Position numbers and translations under genes: made by a program. Below the pieces are notes generated by a model. That model saw only the letters and a list, made by a program, of their open reading frames with translations. It was not told where the DNA came from and ran no database searches. From positions 1-64,000 of the forward strand of contig NZ_VLLI01000018.1 of NCBI RefSeq assembly GCF_007830615.1: 64,000 nucleotides of DNA, written 5' to 3'. Source of the stretch: Mucilaginibacter frigoritolerans (GTDB lineage Bacteria; Bacteroidota; Bacteroidia; Sphingobacteriales; Sphingobacteriaceae). Shown piece by piece: positions 61,971 to 64,000 of this stretch. Within the stretch, counting starts at the first letter, position 1. Each line of letters begins with the position of its first letter.

Positions 61971-62357
61971 ATGCTCAAACGACTTACCATATGGTTTCTG
62001 ATCTTTGCAATTTTCATTGCGAATTTCGCCATGGTGTTTGTATATATGGGGTTCAAACTCAATCAACAATATATCGCTCAAAACCTTTGCATTAACCGGT
62101 TTAAACCAAGTATACACTGCAACGGACATTGCTATTTTATGCGAAAGATAAGGCAAGCGGAAGAAAATGAAAAAAAGCAGTCAACGAAAGGAAACTCAGG
62201 CCGGGTTGAAATATCTTTTTTCCAGGAGCCGTTTAGCATTTCATTCATAGAACCCATAATATCAGATAAGGCTGCAACAAGCTTTCGGTTTTTTGTTTAT
62301 AGGTATATCAGCCAATATTTAAATTCCATTTTCCGACCACCCAAGTCGCTGGTGTAA
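61971..62357 (+). CDS. Small membrane-anchored protein with CX9CXGXC motif, copy 2
   Basis: A 128-residue paralogue of the protein at 61331. Its membrane segment spans residues 5-26 and its Cys and His residues (Cys40, His49, Cys50, His53, Cys54) are at the same positions; HCNGHCYFMRKI is identical, followed by a similar charged helix. The C-terminal third differs, but it too ends with PPK-SLV. The genes are 262 bases apart, so they may have separate promoters; no -7 box was placed for this one. It is 167 bases upstream of the TonB receptor gene. Confidence 0.7.
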   Translation: MLKRLTIWFLIFAIFIANFAMVFVYMGFKLNQQYIAQNLCINRFKPSIHCNGHCYFMRKIRQAEENEKKQSTKGNSGRVEISFFQEPFSISFIEPIISDKAATSFRFFVYRYISQYLNSIFRPPKSLV

Positions 62358-62524
62358 CCTGTATTGACGTTAAGCAGAATCTGCTGTACTCCCAATACCT
62401 GGCCATATACCGTTTTAAAATCAACCAGTTAAATGGTTGAAATCCCACTATTGCTTAGAATTAAAATAAGAGTAAGCATCCCTTATAACTTTAGGAAACT
62501 GCTGTTCTTATATGACAAATATAT

Positions 62525-64000
62525 ATGAAAACTCAATTACGATTTTTTAGTGCACTTTTTATTATATTGATTATATCCGCAGGCCAAACGGCTTTCGGAA
62601 AAACGACTATTAGAGACGGAAAAATCACAGGTAAGGTTACCGATAAAGTTACCGGACAACCAATACCTGGTGTAACGATTACTATACCCGATCTAAAAAT
62701 AGCAACCAGCACGGATACAAACGGCATATATGTGCTGAAGCGACTGCCAAAAGGCGAATACCTCATCCAGGTTAGCGCGATGGGTTACGCGAGTGAGACT
62801 AAAATAGTTGACCTGGGCAATACTTATTCAGTAGATTTTAAGCTATCTGCCTCCAATTATGAACTTTCGGATGTAGTGGTAACGGCTTTGGGTAACACAA
62901 CAACCAGAAAAAGGGCAACCATACCTATCACTATAGTTACCAATAAAATGATCAGGGAAGGTGTTGCCAATACAGCGATTGATTTAGTGTCCTCTCTGCC
63001 TGGTGTTAATGCAACAACAGAAGGATCAGGCACCAGTAAACCACAGATAAATGGCCTAGGGTTTGATCGGGTGTTGACCCTGATGGATGGTGTGCCACAG
63101 GAAGATTTTCAATGGGGAGATGATCATGGTATATTGATTGATCCTTATGCGGTACATGATGCTGAAATTATCAGAGGGCCCGCTTCACTGCAATATGGAG
63201 CCAGTGCCGAAGCTGGTGTGATCAGTTTCAAATCAGCACCTTTACCTGATAATGGAACTGTTTTGGGAAGTATACTTACCGAATACCATACCAATAATGG
63301 TTACCTGGGTACCTCATTAAATTTGGCAGGCAACAACAATGGATTTGTATGGGGACTGCAGGCAAGTGGTGAAGAAGCGCACAGTTATTCAAACCCTAAA
63401 GACGGTTACGTATGGGGAACAGCATGGAACCAGGTAAACGCCAGGTTAGTACTCGGCATAAACCGCACCTGGGGCTATTCGCGCCTAACCTTGAGCGCCT
63501 TGCACCGCAGGATAGAATTGCCCGATGGCAACCGCGACAGCACCGGACGTTTTATGTTCGACTCACCTCAAAACGGAAAGATTTACCCTACGCGGTCTGA
63601 TTTCTTATCATATAACGCCAATATAGCCAGTGATAAAAGCTTAGGGGAATATCAGGCCTGGTGGCAAAACAGCATCAATGTAGGCAAAGGCCGCCTCGGG
63701 CTTGACCTTGGCTTTACCCGGAGTGTTCACCATGACATCGATACCGGAAGTGTTGGCTCTGGTAATTTACTGGTAAACGATATACCTTTCTCTTTCAAAT
63801 ACCAATTAGCGGGAGATAGTTCGCAATTGAAACTAACCACAGGCATCAACGGTCTTTATGAATTTCAGCATAATGGCGCTGCACCGCCTGCGCCATATGT
63901 ACCGGATTATGAAATACCCAACTACACCAACTTTGAAATAGGCAGTTATGTCATCGTTGAAAAGAATTATAAAAATTTGACGCTGAGCGGCGGTTTACGT
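62525..64000 (+). CDS. TonB-dependent outer-membrane receptor, partial at the right edge
   Basis: The first 492 codons of an outer-membrane receptor; the rest of the beta-barrel is beyond the window. It has a signal peptide (LRFFSALFIILIISAG), a carboxypeptidase-like N-terminal domain (GKVTDKVTGQPIPGVTITIP at about residues 38-60), and a plug domain starting near SDVVVTALG. The plug has LVSSLPGVNATTEGSG and INGLGFDRVLTLMDGVPQED, then a WGDDHGILID segment and IIRGPASLQYGASAEAGVI. This plug type I associate with metal-chelate or copper uptake receptors, but the ligand is not certain. It is preceded by two paralogous small Cys-motif genes. Confidence 0.93.
   Translation, partial: MKTQLRFFSALFIILIISAGQTAFGKTTIRDGKITGKVTDKVTGQPIPGVTITIPDLKIATSTDTNGIYVLKRLPKGEYLIQVSAMGYASETKIVDLGNTYSVDFKLSASNYELSDVVVTALGNTTTRKRATIPITIVTNKMIREGVANTAIDLVSSLPGVNATTEGSGTSKPQINGLGFDRVLTLMDGVPQEDFQWGDDHGILIDPYAVHDAEIIRGPASLQYGASAEAGVISFKSAPLPDNGTVLGSILTEYHTNNGYLGTSLNLAGNNNGFVWGLQASGEEAHSYSNPKDGYVWGTAWNQVNARLVLGINRTWGYSRLTLSALHRRIELPDGNRDSTGRFMFDSPQNGKIYPTRSDFLSYNANIASDKSLGEYQAWWQNSINVGKGRLGLDLGFTRSVHHDIDTGSVGSGNLLVNDIPFSFKYQLAGDSSQLKLTTGINGLYEFQHNGAAPPAPYVPDYEIPNYTNFEIGSYVIVEKNYKNLTLSGGLR

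Noticed and set aside
1..64000. CRISPR arrays, tRNA and rRNA genes
   Set aside because: No regularly spaced repeats and no cloverleaf or rRNA-like sequence was recognised on reading; an automated scan was not possible.

Overview
The window reads as a chromosomal segment of a Bacteroidota bacterium, most likely Sphingobacteriaceae and close to Mucilaginibacter. The signs are Bacteroidota-type promoters (-7 box TAnnTTTG, seen at eight or more genes), a TonB-dependent receptor with a carboxypeptidase-like N-terminal domain, exported glycoside hydrolases (GH2, GH95, GH127, an alginate-lyase-like enzyme), a BlaI/M56 pair, DUF6371 and DUF4372 proteins, and many short regulator-plus-enzyme units. 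No rRNA, tRNA or CRISPR array was seen.

Region by region. 1-6.6 kb: the N-terminal part of an IS4-type (DUF4372) transposase, a lipoprotein, an HxlR/NmrA divergent pair, a small membrane protein, a PPOX flavoprotein, methionine aminopeptidase, and an azoR/HxlR divergent pair with operator-like palindromes. 6.6-12.9 kb: an accessory, repeat-rich zone with a candidate structured small RNA, a replication-type module (RepA-like helicase plus a DUF6371 primase-like protein), two 135-148 bp MITE-like elements, a 175 bp palindromic element with a half copy, and most of a nine-copy family of 37-49 bp palindromes ending TTTGTCCG...CGGACAAA. An SDR, a MarR regulator and an SRPBCC protein lie at its edge. 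12.9-23.5 kb: AraC plus FAD monooxygenase, an orphan divergent kdpA, a BlaI/M56 sensor pair with three operators, and an aldo/keto reductase with an AraC regulator. 23.6-37.6 kb: a MarR-GNAT fusion, cytochrome b561, a TPR protein, two Crp-type regulators, an alginate-lyase-like enzyme, a FadR-TauE-DUF1634-hydrolase operon led by a perfect 24 bp inverted repeat, an SDR, a decayed SDR remnant, a DUF3455 protein and a GH127 enzyme.

37.8-54.7 kb: an MFS transporter, an ArsB-like permease, an SDR next to a frameshifted AraC gene, a YegD-like Hsp70, msrA, a five-gene molybdenum hydroxylase operon (2Fe-2S subunit, FAD subunit, two tandem molybdopterin subunits, XdhC chaperone), a TetR-fabF unit and a 2OG-Fe(II) oxygenase. 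54.7-64 kb: a glycan-degrading cluster (GH2, GH95, SGNH esterase) and then a locus of two paralogous small membrane proteins sharing a Cys-rich motif, placed before a TonB-dependent receptor that runs off the window. This last unit is the best candidate here for an under-described system, possibly metal acquisition. Most genes act in small local units of a regulator with one to three effector genes; palindromes overlapping the -7 box, and start codons only 3-5 bases after that box, recur in several of them.
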